From assembly GCA_963716095.1 (NCBI GenBank), contig CAVQSV010000018.1:124001-188000 (forward strand): a DNA stretch of 64,000 bases. Direction: 5' to 3'. Position numbers and translations under genes: made by a program. This stretch comes from Sva-07 sp963716095 (GTDB taxonomy: Bacteria > Actinomycetota > Acidimicrobiia > Acidimicrobiales > Ilumatobacteraceae). Below are positions 45,660 through 53,916 of the stretch, one piece after another. The first letter of the stretch is position 1. Each line of letters begins with the position of its first letter. The notes under the pieces were generated by a model, which saw only the letters and a list, made by a program, of their open reading frames with translations, searched no databases and was not told where the DNA came from.

Positions 45660-46668
45660 GACGCGCACCTCGCGGACTCGACACGGTGTCGGGGTCGAGC
45701 TCGTCGGTCAAGGCATCAGCCACCAACGACACGACCCGCGGACCCGATGCCCTGGCGAAGAGCTCGGGCACGGTGACGATCGGCAGGTCGGCCGGCACGT
45801 CTCCAGAGTCGGCGATCCAGGACCGCAGGCGGTCGAGGTGGCTGGCACCGGTTGCTCGGCGCGACTCGGTCAGGCGCGCCGCGTCGATCACCGTGCGGAC
45901 ACCGTCGCCCACTGCGTCGACGAGCACCGGCAACGCGTCGTCGAGGCGGTCGACGATCGATTGCTCGCGGCGGGTGAACATCGCCGGCAGCACACGATTT
46001 GCGATGACGGCGCTGGCATGGGCACCGGTCTCGGAACGCAACCGGGCGAGCAGCTCGATGGTTTCGGTGACCGGCATCTCCTCGGGTGTCGTGACGACGG
46101 CGACACCGGTTCGGACGGGATCGTCGAGGATGTCGAGCATCCACTGCGTCTGGTCGCGAACCAGTCCGACCTGGACGAGGTCGGCGATCACCCTCGGCGC
46201 CCCGATCTGACTCACGATGTGTCCGCTCGCCTCGGCATCGACGACCACCAGGTCGTAGTGCTGCTCGCGGACCTCCCAGCACAGCTTGCCGACCCCGAGG
46301 ATCTCCTTGACGCCCGGCGCAGCGTCGGCCACGAAGTCGAACGTCGAGGCCAGTGGTCCGATCCGGCCGAGGAGTGGAATCCGTACGAACAACCGGAGGT
46401 ACTCGCGCAGAGAGTCCTCGGTGTTCATCGCCATCGCATGCAGGTTCGGTGCCACCTCGGTGGGCTCGAACGACAGCTCGCCGACATCGAACGCGTTGGC
46501 GAGCGCACCCTTGGCGTCCATCTCACACACCAACGTGCGCCGCCCGTGGCGGGCTGCGACCTCAGCAAGTGCTGCGGCGACCGTGGTCTTGCCGACGCCG
46601 CCTTTGCCCGTGACCCAGAGCAGGTCGAGGTCGAGAAGACCTGGCCGACCAGCGGGGCCCAGGTTCAG
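45652..46668 (-). CDS. ArsA-family ATPase (first copy in pair)
   Basis: This ATPase of about 338 residues has the P-loop VTGKGGVGKTTVAAAL and switch CEMDAKGALANAFDVG. HYDLVVVDAEASGHIVSQ is the Walker B region. It partners the next gene, with which it overlaps. No ATG, GTG or TTG lies in the expected place; CTG 46668 overlapping the DUF3107 stop as CTGA is the only sensible start, and a longer frame to 46773 has no homology. A base error at the start is also possible. The start is therefore uncertain. Confidence 0.75.
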   Translation of the reverse strand: MNLGPAGRPGLLDLDLLWVTGKGGVGKTTVAAALAEVAARHGRRTLVCEMDAKGALANAFDVGELSFEPTEVAPNLHAMAMNTEDSLREYLRLFVRIPLLGRIGPLASTFDFVADAAPGVKEILGVGKLCWEVREQHYDLVVVDAEASGHIVSQIGAPRVIADLVQVGLVRDQTQWMLDILDDPVRTGVAVVTTPEEMPVTETIELLARLRSETGAHASAVIANRVLPAMFTRREQSIVDRLDDALPVLVDAVGDGVRTVIDAARLTESRRATGASHLDRLRSWIADSGDVPADLPIVTVPELFARASGPRVVSLVADALTDELDPDTVSSPRGARRE

Positions 46669-46898
46669 CCCCCGAAGCCGATCTTGCGGTCGCCGTCGGC
46701 CGAGCCGAGCTCGATGTAGGCGATCTTCGCCGACGGCACTGCGACGTCCTTGCCGCGCTTGTCGACGATCCACAGCACGTCGGTCGCCCCGGACAGGGCG
46801 GCCTCGATGCGAGACTTGAGTTCGTCGCGATCAGCGTCTTCGGCGAGCTCGACATTGATCTCGCGGGGGGCTTGGGTCACTCCGATGCGTACGTCCAC
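46665..46898 (-). CDS. DUF3107 family protein
   Basis: This 77-residue protein belongs to a small actinobacterial family of unknown function. It begins MDVRIGVTQAPREINVEL and includes DKRGKDVAVPSAKIAYIELG. The GTG start is at 46898. It is first in an operon with two ArsA-type ATPases and a PdtaS-type kinase, a recurring arrangement that suggests a linked process. The stop overlaps the ArsA frame. Confidence 0.88.
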   Translation of the reverse strand: MDVRIGVTQAPREINVELAEDADRDELKSRIEAALSGATDVLWIVDKRGKDVAVPSAKIAYIELGSADGDRKIGFGG

Positions 46899-46956
46899 GT
46901 TGCCACGCTACCGGCGCTCCCCCGCCCCCCGCCCCACCGGTCACTACGGTGACGCC

Positions 46957-47598
46957 GTGACCTCCATCGCCATCCCGCTGTTCGCCCATTTCACCGCGCT
47001 CGACGGCATCGGCCCGTACGAGGTGCTGCAACGCATCCCACACTTCGACGTCACGTTCGTCGGCCACGAGCGCGGCGTGGTTCGTTCGGACAACGGAATG
47101 CTCGGCATCGAGATCGACGCAACGTTCGACGAGGCGCCCACCCCCGACATCGTCGTCTTCCCCGGCGGGTACGGGACGCGCGCGTTGATGACCGACGAAC
47201 GGGTGCTCGACTGGGTGCGCACCGCACACGCCACCACCACCTACACCACCTCGGTCTGCACCGGGTCGCTCGTGCTCGCCGCCGCAGGGTTGCTCGAAGG
47301 GCTCACCGCAACGACGCACTGGAGTGCACTCGACGTGTTGACCGAGCATGGCGCCATACCGACCGGCGACCGGGTCGTCGAGCATCTCGACCGACGGATC
47401 ATCACCGCTGCGGGCGTGTCGAGTGGCATCGACATGGCGCTCCGCCTGGTCGAGCTCGTCGTCGACCGCACCGCCGCCGAAGCTGCCCAGCTGATGATCG
47501 AGTACGACCCGCAGCCGCCCTTCGACAGCGGCTCGACCGCCAAGGCCAGCTCCGAGGTCGTCGAGCGAGTCATCGCCTACGCCCAGTCCCGCCACTGA
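46957..47598 (+). CDS. DJ-1/PfpI family protein
   Basis: This 213-residue class-I glutamine-amidotransferase-like protein has the nucleophile elbow TTSVCTGSLVLAAAGLL with Cys101 and the conserved Glu22 in GPYEVLQ. The fold is shared by proteases, isonitrile hydratases and ThiJ-type proteins; the sequence looks nearest to the isonitrile-hydratase-like branch with DIVVFPGGYGT and TTHWSALDVL. The GTG 46957 start fits the family N-terminus SIAIPLFAHFTALD. It is followed by a palindrome shared with the convergent SDR. Confidence 0.85.
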   Translation: MTSIAIPLFAHFTALDGIGPYEVLQRIPHFDVTFVGHERGVVRSDNGMLGIEIDATFDEAPTPDIVVFPGGYGTRALMTDERVLDWVRTAHATTTYTTSVCTGSLVLAAAGLLEGLTATTHWSALDVLTEHGAIPTGDRVVEHLDRRIITAAGVSSGIDMALRLVELVVDRTAAEAAQLMIEYDPQPPFDSGSTAKASSEVVERVIAYAQSRH

Positions 47599-47611
47599 TG
47601 TGGGCATTGGT

Positions 47612-47642
47612 GTGACGCTTGGTGTCTGACACCAATCGTCAC
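47612..47642. repeat. GGTGTCWGACACC palindrome, copy 3
   Basis: The arms GTGACGCTTGGTGTC and GACACCAATCGTCAC match but for one base and flank a single T. It is between two convergent genes, 13 bases after one stop and 6 before the other. Confidence 0.85.
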
Positions 47643-47648
47643 ATCACA

Positions 47649-48521
47649 TCATTCCGCGAGTGGGGCGAGGGCGGCGGCGAGATCGTCGACACGCCACTTG
47701 GCGTTCTGCTCGACGGTCTCGCCCATCTCCCACGAACGAACTCGTTTCACCACGCCGCCCTGCGCGAAGAACACCTCGCCCGTGAATTGGCAGGCCGTAC
47801 TGCTGAGGTACGCGACGAGTGGTGAGATGTTGGCAGGATCCCACTCGTCGAACGCCCCGTCTCTCGGCGTCATGATCTCTTCGAGGCCGGGCGTTGCCAG
47901 CGTCAGGCGCGTCCGGGCGCCAGGCGCAACACAGTTGCTCTGGACGTCGTAGCGGACGAGCTCCTTGGCGGCGATCTGGCTGAAGGTGGCGATCCCTGAC
48001 TTCGCTGCCCCGTAGTTCGCTTGACCAGGATTGGAGAACAGCCCCGACGTGCTCGAGGTGTGGACCAGGTTGCGGCGCTTGCCGCGACCGGCCTTGTGTT
48101 CCTCCCGCCAGTACGCAGCAGCCCACCTCGTCGGGGCGAAGTGACCCTTCAGGTGCACGGCGATCACCGCGTCCCACTCGGCTTCGGTCATGTTGACGAT
48201 CACCCGGTCGCGCAGGATGCCAGCGTTGTTCACCAGGATGTCGAGGTCACCGAATTCGGCGATGGCGGCGTTGATCAACCGCTGCGATCCTTCCCAATCG
48301 GCGACGTCGTCCGCATTGGCGATCGCGGATCCACCACGGGCACGGATCTCGGCGGCGACCTCTTCGGCGGGCGTCTGATCGCTGCCCTCGCCGTCGTTTG
48401 CTCCCCCGAGGTCGTTGATGACCACCCGAGCACCCTCGTCGGCGAACAGCAGCGCGTGTTCCCGGCCGATGCCACGTCCGGCACCGGTGATGATCGCTAC
48501 TCGCCCGTCGAGTGAGGTCAT
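47649..48521 (-). CDS. SDR-family oxidoreductase
   Basis: This 290-residue SDR has TGAGRGIG at 12-19, NNAG near 98-101, and Tyr170/Lys174 (ANYGAAK). The pattern with a long insert and NDLGGANDGEGSD resembles (3R)-hydroxyacyl-CoA dehydrogenase domains of multifunctional enzymes, so a role in acyl-CoA metabolism is plausible but not proven. ATG 48521 follows GGAGCCTCC, a good ribosome site, while further upstream coding potential is lost. Confidence 0.88.
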   Translation of the reverse strand: MTSLDGRVAIITGAGRGIGREHALLFADEGARVVINDLGGANDGEGSDQTPAEEVAAEIRARGGSAIANADDVADWEGSQRLINAAIAEFGDLDILVNNAGILRDRVIVNMTEAEWDAVIAVHLKGHFAPTRWAAAYWREEHKAGRGKRRNLVHTSSTSGLFSNPGQANYGAAKSGIATFSQIAAKELVRYDVQSNCVAPGARTRLTLATPGLEEIMTPRDGAFDEWDPANISPLVAYLSSTACQFTGEVFFAQGGVVKRVRSWEMGETVEQNAKWRVDDLAAALAPLAE

Positions 48522-48649
48522 GGAGGCTCCTTGCCGACTCTGTGGCCGGCGGACGCCGGGCACGGTCACGGAACCGTAGCGATCAGATGCCGGCCCCGTC
48601 GATTCCCGTTCGGGCAGCATCCGCCAGCGCGTCGGTGTGCAACCGGGAA

Positions 48650-48690
48650 CGATGAGCGAACGAACCACATGCGGCCACGTCGCTCATCGC
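48650..48690. repeat. Intergenic palindrome, CGATGAGCGAA family, copy 4
   Basis: The arms CGATGAGCGAACG and CGTCGCTCATCGC pair across a 15-base centre with one bulge. It lies in the 215-base gap between an SDR start and the PASTA protein stop. The rest of that gap shows no gene or clear operator. Confidence 0.6.
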
Positions 48691-48736
48691 TGGGTGAGAT
48701 CGCCCACGAACGACGTGCGAGACCGTGCCGGCAGCG

Positions 48737-51127
48737 TCAGAGGAAGATCAGGTCGACGGCCGTGCCGCGCCGGAAGGTGTCGCCGGCGCTGATCTCGTCG
48801 CCGTCGACCGAGGCCGACACGAAGGTCCCCTCGGTGGTGCCGAGCAGGCTGCCAACGGTGAAGCCCGCCTCGACCAGCGATGCCTCGGCCTCGGGGTAGG
48901 TGAGACCATCGAGATCGGGGAACGCGACGAGGTCGGGTCCCTTCGAGAGCTGGAAGGTGACGGTGCCACCACGCTCGACCGGCGTGGTGGGCGGCGGCAC
49001 CTGCGTGACGACGCGACCGGCCTCGATGTCGTCGCTGAACACGTCGTCGCCCTGCGCGGTGACGAGCTGGAGTGCGTCGAGTGCCGCTGTGGCCTCGGCT
49101 GCGGTGAGATTCGTGAGGTCTGGGGCGGGACGTGGCTCCGGGCCGAGCGACGCCGTGAACACCACGGTCGTGTCGGGGAGCACCTGGGCACCGGCCACGA
49201 GGGCCGCGTCGCTCTGGACCTGCCAGCGGATCACGACGCCGGCAGGGACGTCTTCGGAGAACTCGGCGGGCGCTTCGAGCGGTACCAGTCGGAGCTCGGT
49301 CAGCGTGTCGGTGGCCTCCGCGACCGTCATGCCGCTGAGCTCGGGAAGCGTGCGGAGCTCGAAGCCGTCACTCACGACGATGACGAACGTCTCACCTTCG
49401 TCGAGGATCGCGCCGGCAGACGGCGTCGTACGCACGACGTGGTCGATTTCAGGAACCTCGTCGCTGCGTTCCCGTTCGGTTTCGACGACCCAGCCGTTCC
49501 CGGCGATCTCGTTGCGGGCGACCGCCTCGTCGACACCGACGAGGTCGGGCACTTCGAACGACTGCGTTCGCAGCAACAGGAAGCCGGCGTAGCTGAGCAG
49601 ACCCACCCCGGCGAGCGCGATCAGCCCGAAGATCAGATACTTGCCCCACGGACGCTTGGGTTGCTCATCGTCGTAGAGGATCCCCGACGCGGTCGGGTCG
49701 GGCACCGACGGGTCGATCGTCGAGGTGGTCGCAGCGGTCGTGGCAGCAGCAGCAGCGACCACCGACGGCATCTCGACCGTGCCCGAAACGTCGTGGGAGT
49801 CGCCGTCGGCAACCTGGACCGCACCTGTCGGCGGGTCGGCGAGATCGGTCAGCAGCAGCAGCGGTGCGGCGTCGACCGCATCGATCGCGGCCTCGGGCTC
49901 CGACTCCGCTGACTCGGTGTCAGCGGAAGCAGCAGCCGACTCGACGTCAGGATCGGGATCGATGGCCTCGGACTCGGCGACATCGGACTCCGGCTCGACG
50001 GCTTCGGGCTCGGCGACATCGACATCGACATCGGCCACCGCCACGGCCGCCGCCGCCACGGCCGCCGCCGCCACGGCCACGGCCGCGGCATCGGCATCGG
50101 CATCGGCATCGGCATCGGCATCGGCGACATCGGACTCGATCGCGTCGATCTCGATCGCATCCACCGCAGCGTCATCCACGGTCGGCAAGTCGGGTGCCTC
50201 GACCGGCTCGTCGACGGTGAGTGGCTCGGGGGGCTCGACGCGACTCGCGAGCGAGGTTGCGAACAGACTGCTCGCCATCACGGGGATCGGCTCCGGGCGG
50301 GGAAGTGCTTCCGCTGCAGCCACGAGGGCCTTCGCGAACTCGTTCGCGGTCCATCGATCCTCGGCATCCGGGCGGCCACCCCGTTCGAGCACGGAGGCCA
50401 GCGAGCCCATGTCGGCGGTGACCGGCATCAGCTTGCCGACCCGCGCCGCAAGGGTCGACACCGTGGAGTCGCCGGCGAACGGCACATTGCCCGTGATCGC
50501 CTCGATCAGACACAACGACAGCGCATAGACGTCGGTTTTCTGGTCGACCTTCAGCCCCAGCGCTTGCTCGGGCGATGCGTAGCGAGCAACGTGGGTCGCA
50601 ACCGTCGCCGGTTCGGCCCACGCCTCGACGCCGAGCAGTTGCGCCATTGCGACGTCGACGATCCGGAGGCGGCCGTCTTCGCCGAAGACCAGCTTCGATG
50701 GCGTGACCTCGGTGTGGACGACACCGCGGTCGTGGGCGGCTTCGAGCGCTCGACAGGCTTCGAGGCCGACGACGAGGGCCTGTGACGGTGCGAGATGGCG
50801 GCCCCGATCGAGCAGGTCACGCAGACTGCCACCGCCCAGATACTCCACCACCCAGAACACCGTGGACTCGCCGTCGATCTCGGTCTCGCCCCACCCGAGC
50901 ACCGAGGCGATGTTGGGATGGGTGATCGACATCGCCACTTCGACCTGGCGTCGGAATGCTCGGCGGAACTCTGACGTCACCGCCAGTTCCGGCCGAACGA
51001 TCTTCACGGTCACCGGCCGGTTCGCGTCGGTGTCGATCGCTTCGCTGATCACCGTGTTCGCCCCAGAGCTGACCACGTTCTCGATGCGGTACCGGTCGCT
51101 CAGAACGCGGCCGACCAGCGTGGTCAT
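48737..51127 (-). CDS. PASTA-domain membrane receptor with degenerate serine/threonine kinase domain
   Basis: This protein of about 796 residues is built like PknB/StkP: N-terminal cytoplasmic kinase fold (about 10-270), a long Ala/Asp linker, one transmembrane helix (YLIFGLIALAGVGLLSYAGF), then four PASTA repeats (VPDLVGV, LPELSGM, APDLTNL, FPDLDGL) that bind peptidoglycan in relatives. The kinase domain keeps Lys42 (VTVKIV) and the SPE element, but the HRD motif reads HTE and DFG reads DVA, and the Gly-rich loop is missing. I therefore call it a probable pseudokinase. The start is ATG 51127; GTG 51163 is possible. Confidence 0.85.
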   Translation of the reverse strand: MTTLVGRVLSDRYRIENVVSSGANTVISEAIDTDANRPVTVKIVRPELAVTSEFRRAFRRQVEVAMSITHPNIASVLGWGETEIDGESTVFWVVEYLGGGSLRDLLDRGRHLAPSQALVVGLEACRALEAAHDRGVVHTEVTPSKLVFGEDGRLRIVDVAMAQLLGVEAWAEPATVATHVARYASPEQALGLKVDQKTDVYALSLCLIEAITGNVPFAGDSTVSTLAARVGKLMPVTADMGSLASVLERGGRPDAEDRWTANEFAKALVAAAEALPRPEPIPVMASSLFATSLASRVEPPEPLTVDEPVEAPDLPTVDDAAVDAIEIDAIESDVADADADADADADAAAVAVAAAAVAAAAVAVADVDVDVAEPEAVEPESDVAESEAIDPDPDVESAAASADTESAESEPEAAIDAVDAAPLLLLTDLADPPTGAVQVADGDSHDVSGTVEMPSVVAAAAATTAATTSTIDPSVPDPTASGILYDDEQPKRPWGKYLIFGLIALAGVGLLSYAGFLLLRTQSFEVPDLVGVDEAVARNEIAGNGWVVETERERSDEVPEIDHVVRTTPSAGAILDEGETFVIVVSDGFELRTLPELSGMTVAEATDTLTELRLVPLEAPAEFSEDVPAGVVIRWQVQSDAALVAGAQVLPDTTVVFTASLGPEPRPAPDLTNLTAAEATAALDALQLVTAQGDDVFSDDIEAGRVVTQVPPPTTPVERGGTVTFQLSKGPDLVAFPDLDGLTYPEAEASLVEAGFTVGSLLGTTEGTFVSASVDGDEISAGDTFRRGTAVDLIFL
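50029..50135 (-). repeat. Hexanucleotide and alanine-codon simple repeats in the PASTA protein linker
   Basis: Tandem GGCATC units (about 50090-50125 on the plus strand) encode alternating Asp and Ala. An adjacent GCC-rich tract encodes Ala/Val runs. Such repeats can change length by slippage in units that keep the frame. Confidence 0.75.
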
Positions 51128-51212
51128 TCCGGTGGGGGTCGGGTCGGGTGTGTCAAGATCCACAGCGGCCGAAACGCTACCGCCTGAGCAAGTCAGGCGG
51201 AGGGCGGGCATC

Positions 51213-51797
51213 ATGGAGCCTGTGACCGACAGTGCGACCGAATCCGACGCCGTCACCGACGACCTTTCGCCGGCCACCACCGACGCTCCGGACAGTGTCC
51301 GGAACGATGCGCCGAAACGCCGTTTCGACCGTGGGCTGCTGATCGCCAGCTTGGCGATCGCGTGCGGGATGGTGCTCGTGATCTTCGGGGTGACCACCGC
51401 CCTCACCGGCAACGACGGTGTCGACAGGCCGGAGGCGATCGAGTCGCTGCAGCCGGTCGAGAATGCAGTACAGGTGCTCCAGCAGGAGCGCGTGGTGGTC
51501 GACCTCCAACCCGGCTACGAGGCGCGCCTGGTGATCGACGGCATCGAGTTGCCGACCACGGTCATCGGCCAGTCCGATGTGGATCCGTCGGATCAGGCCG
51601 AACCGGGCCAACAAGTCGACCTGCCCACCACGGCGGTGTTCGACCCGGGTAACGCCATCATCTCGTTCCAACCGGTCGAGGGGGCCCTGATCGAGTCGTT
51701 CAGCGAGGGACTCCACGAGGCGCGCGTCATCTACTGGCGCATCGAGGACGGCCCCGAGCAGGCACTCAGCTACCGCTGGGAGTTCAACGTCATCTGA
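51213..51797 (+). CDS. Hypothetical single-pass membrane protein
   Basis: I do not recognise this 194-residue protein. It has a polar N-terminal region of about 35 residues, a basic patch (PKRRFDRG), one helix (LLIASLAIACGMVLVIFGVT), and an outside domain of about 130 residues with EARLVIDGIELPTTVIGQSD and YRWEFNVI at the end. ATG 51213 follows GGAGGGCGGG. It is divergent from the PASTA protein, with 85 bases between their starts, so a shared regulation is possible. Confidence 0.7.
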   Translation: MEPVTDSATESDAVTDDLSPATTDAPDSVRNDAPKRRFDRGLLIASLAIACGMVLVIFGVTTALTGNDGVDRPEAIESLQPVENAVQVLQQERVVVDLQPGYEARLVIDGIELPTTVIGQSDVDPSDQAEPGQQVDLPTTAVFDPGNAIISFQPVEGALIESFSEGLHEARVIYWRIEDGPEQALSYRWEFNVI

Positions 51798-51800
51798 CGG

Positions 51801-53864
51801 TCATGCGGGCGGCAGTTCGCCGGTGTCGAGCAGGTGCTGGAAGCCGGCTTCGTCGAGGATCGGCACACCGAGCGACTCGGCCTTGGTGAGCTTGCTCGCC
51901 CCCGCCGACTCGCCGACCACCAATGCCATCGTCTTCTTGCTCACACTGCCCGGGCTCTTGCCGCCACGCGACGTGATCGCATCGGCAGCCTGCTCGCGGT
52001 TGTAGCCCGCCAGGGTCCCGGTGACCACCACGGCCTTGCCCTCCAATGTCTGCGGTGTCGCCGCCCGCGCCGCTGCTGCCTCCTCGGCTGCAGCCGGGTC
52101 ACCGAAGTTGACGCCGGCATCACGAAGCCGGTCGACGTAGCCCCGGTTGGTCTCCTGGCCGAACCAGCTGACGATCGTGCCGGCGATCACCTCACCGACG
52201 CCTTCGACCGCAGCAAGCTCCTCGACCGACTTCGACACGATCGCATCGAGGGTGTGGAACTCGTTGGTCAACGCGAGCGATGCCGCTGGTCCGAGGTGGC
52301 GCACACCGAGGGCGGTCAGCAGCTTCGGCAGCGGTCGTTGCTTCGACTTGGCGATCTCGTCCACGAGATTCTGTGCGCTCGTCGGGCCCACCCGATCGAG
52401 TTCCACGAGTTGGTCGACCGTGAGCGAGTAGAGATCTGCAGGGTCTCGAACGAGACCGGCCGCGGTCAGCTTCGTGACCATCTGCTCCCCCAGTCCTTCG
52501 ATGTCCATGCCGCCTCGTGACGCGAAGTACGCGATCTTCTGGTCGCGCTGGGCGGGGCAGTCGGGGGCAACGCAGCGGGTGTCGGATTCGCCCTCGGGCC
52601 GCACGAGTGGATTGCCACAACGGGGGCAGTCGGTGGGGAAGACCCAGGGAGCGCTGTCACTCGGGCGCAGCGAGAGGACCGGGCCGACCACTTCGGGGAT
52701 CACGTCGCCTGCCTTGCGAACCACCACCGTGTCGCCGGGGCGAACATCTTTGACGGCGACCTGATCCTGGTTGTGCAGGGTTGCCATGCCGACGGTGGAG
52801 CCACCCACGAAGACGGGTTCGAGGACGGCGAACGGCGTGGCACGGCCGGTGCGACCGACCGACACCATGATGTCGCGCAGCAGCGTGGTGCGTTCCTCGG
52901 GCGGAAACTTGTAGGCGATCGCCCAGCGCGGGGCCCGCGAGGTGACTCCCAACCGCTCTCGTTGGACGGTGTCGTCGAGTTTGATGACGACGCCATCGAT
53001 CTCGTAGTCGAGGTCATGGCGATGCTCCTGCCAGTGCAGGCAGTGGGCAGCCACCTCGTCGATCGTCGAGAACGTCCGGACGTGCTCGTTGACCGAGAAA
53101 CCGAGTCCTGCCGCGAAGTCGAGCATTGCGACATGGCTGGAGAACTCCGGCCCGCCGACCACCTCACCCAGCTGATAGCTGAAGAAGGACAGGTTGCGGC
53201 TCGCCGTGACCGCAGCGTCCTTCTGGCGCAGGCTGCCAGCGGCCGAGTTGCGGGGGTTGACGAACGCCTTCTCGCCGGCTGCAAGCGCTCGTTCGTTGAG
53301 CTGCTCGAAGCTGGAACGGGTCATGTAGACCTCCCCACGCACCTCGACGACCTCGGGAGCCCCGGCCGGAAGCTCGGCGGGCACGTCATCGATCGTGGCG
53401 ACGTTGGCGGTCACGTCCTCGCCGATCCGGCCGTCGCCGCGAGTCGCGGCCTGCACGAAGCGACCGTTCTCGTACCGGAGGCTGATGGCGAGACCATCGA
53501 ACTTCAGCTCGCACACGAAGGTGGGCTCGGCGCCCTCGAGGCCCTTGGCGACCCGGTCGGCCCACGCGCGCAGCTCGTCGGCGTCCATGGCGTTGTCCAG
53601 GCTCATCATCGGCACCCGATGGGTGACCGGCGAGAAGGTGGCGCTGATCGCTCCGCCGACCTGGCCCGTCGGAGAGTCGTCGGCGGCGAGGTCGGGATGG
53701 TCGACCTCGAGCTGGCGCAGCTCGCGTACGAGTGCGTCGTAGTCACCGTCGCTGATCTCGGGATCGTCGAAGGTGTGATAGCGCTCGTTGTGGTGGGCGA
53801 TCAGGGCCCGGAGTTCGCCGACCCGATGTGCAGGGGTCGCCGGGTCGTCACCGTGTGCGGTCAT
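51801..53864 (-). CDS. ligA: NAD-dependent DNA ligase
   Basis: This essential replication ligase seals nicks using NAD+. The 687-residue protein has the Ia domain YHTFDDPEISDGDYD, the adenylation motif CELKFDG with Lys121, an OB fold (VRPGDTVVVRKAGDVIPEVV), a four-Cys zinc finger (CPRCG and CVAPDCPAQ), helix-hairpin-helix repeats and a C-terminal BRCT domain (GKAVVVTGTLAGYNREQA). ATG 53864 begins MTAHGDDPATPA. It lies downstream of the methionine-synthase-like gene on the same strand, 52 bases away, as in other actinomycetes. Confidence 0.96.
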   Translation of the reverse strand: MTAHGDDPATPAHRVGELRALIAHHNERYHTFDDPEISDGDYDALVRELRQLEVDHPDLAADDSPTGQVGGAISATFSPVTHRVPMMSLDNAMDADELRAWADRVAKGLEGAEPTFVCELKFDGLAISLRYENGRFVQAATRGDGRIGEDVTANVATIDDVPAELPAGAPEVVEVRGEVYMTRSSFEQLNERALAAGEKAFVNPRNSAAGSLRQKDAAVTASRNLSFFSYQLGEVVGGPEFSSHVAMLDFAAGLGFSVNEHVRTFSTIDEVAAHCLHWQEHRHDLDYEIDGVVIKLDDTVQRERLGVTSRAPRWAIAYKFPPEERTTLLRDIMVSVGRTGRATPFAVLEPVFVGGSTVGMATLHNQDQVAVKDVRPGDTVVVRKAGDVIPEVVGPVLSLRPSDSAPWVFPTDCPRCGNPLVRPEGESDTRCVAPDCPAQRDQKIAYFASRGGMDIEGLGEQMVTKLTAAGLVRDPADLYSLTVDQLVELDRVGPTSAQNLVDEIAKSKQRPLPKLLTALGVRHLGPAASLALTNEFHTLDAIVSKSVEELAAVEGVGEVIAGTIVSWFGQETNRGYVDRLRDAGVNFGDPAAAEEAAAARAATPQTLEGKAVVVTGTLAGYNREQAADAITSRGGKSPGSVSKKTMALVVGESAGASKLTKAESLGVPILDEAGFQHLLDTGELPPA

Positions 53865-53916
53865 CGTCGCCCGAGGCTACGACGTGGAGTTGCGCCCCGC
53901 CGACCGGCGTGACGCG

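Noticed and set aside
44505..46668. Arsenic resistance operon
   Set aside because: The ArsA-type ATPases lack arsB, arsC, arsD or arsR neighbours and sit with DUF3107 and a sensor kinase.
50029..50135. CRISPR-like array
   Set aside because: The short tandem hexamers are inside a coding frame, have no spacers and encode a linker.
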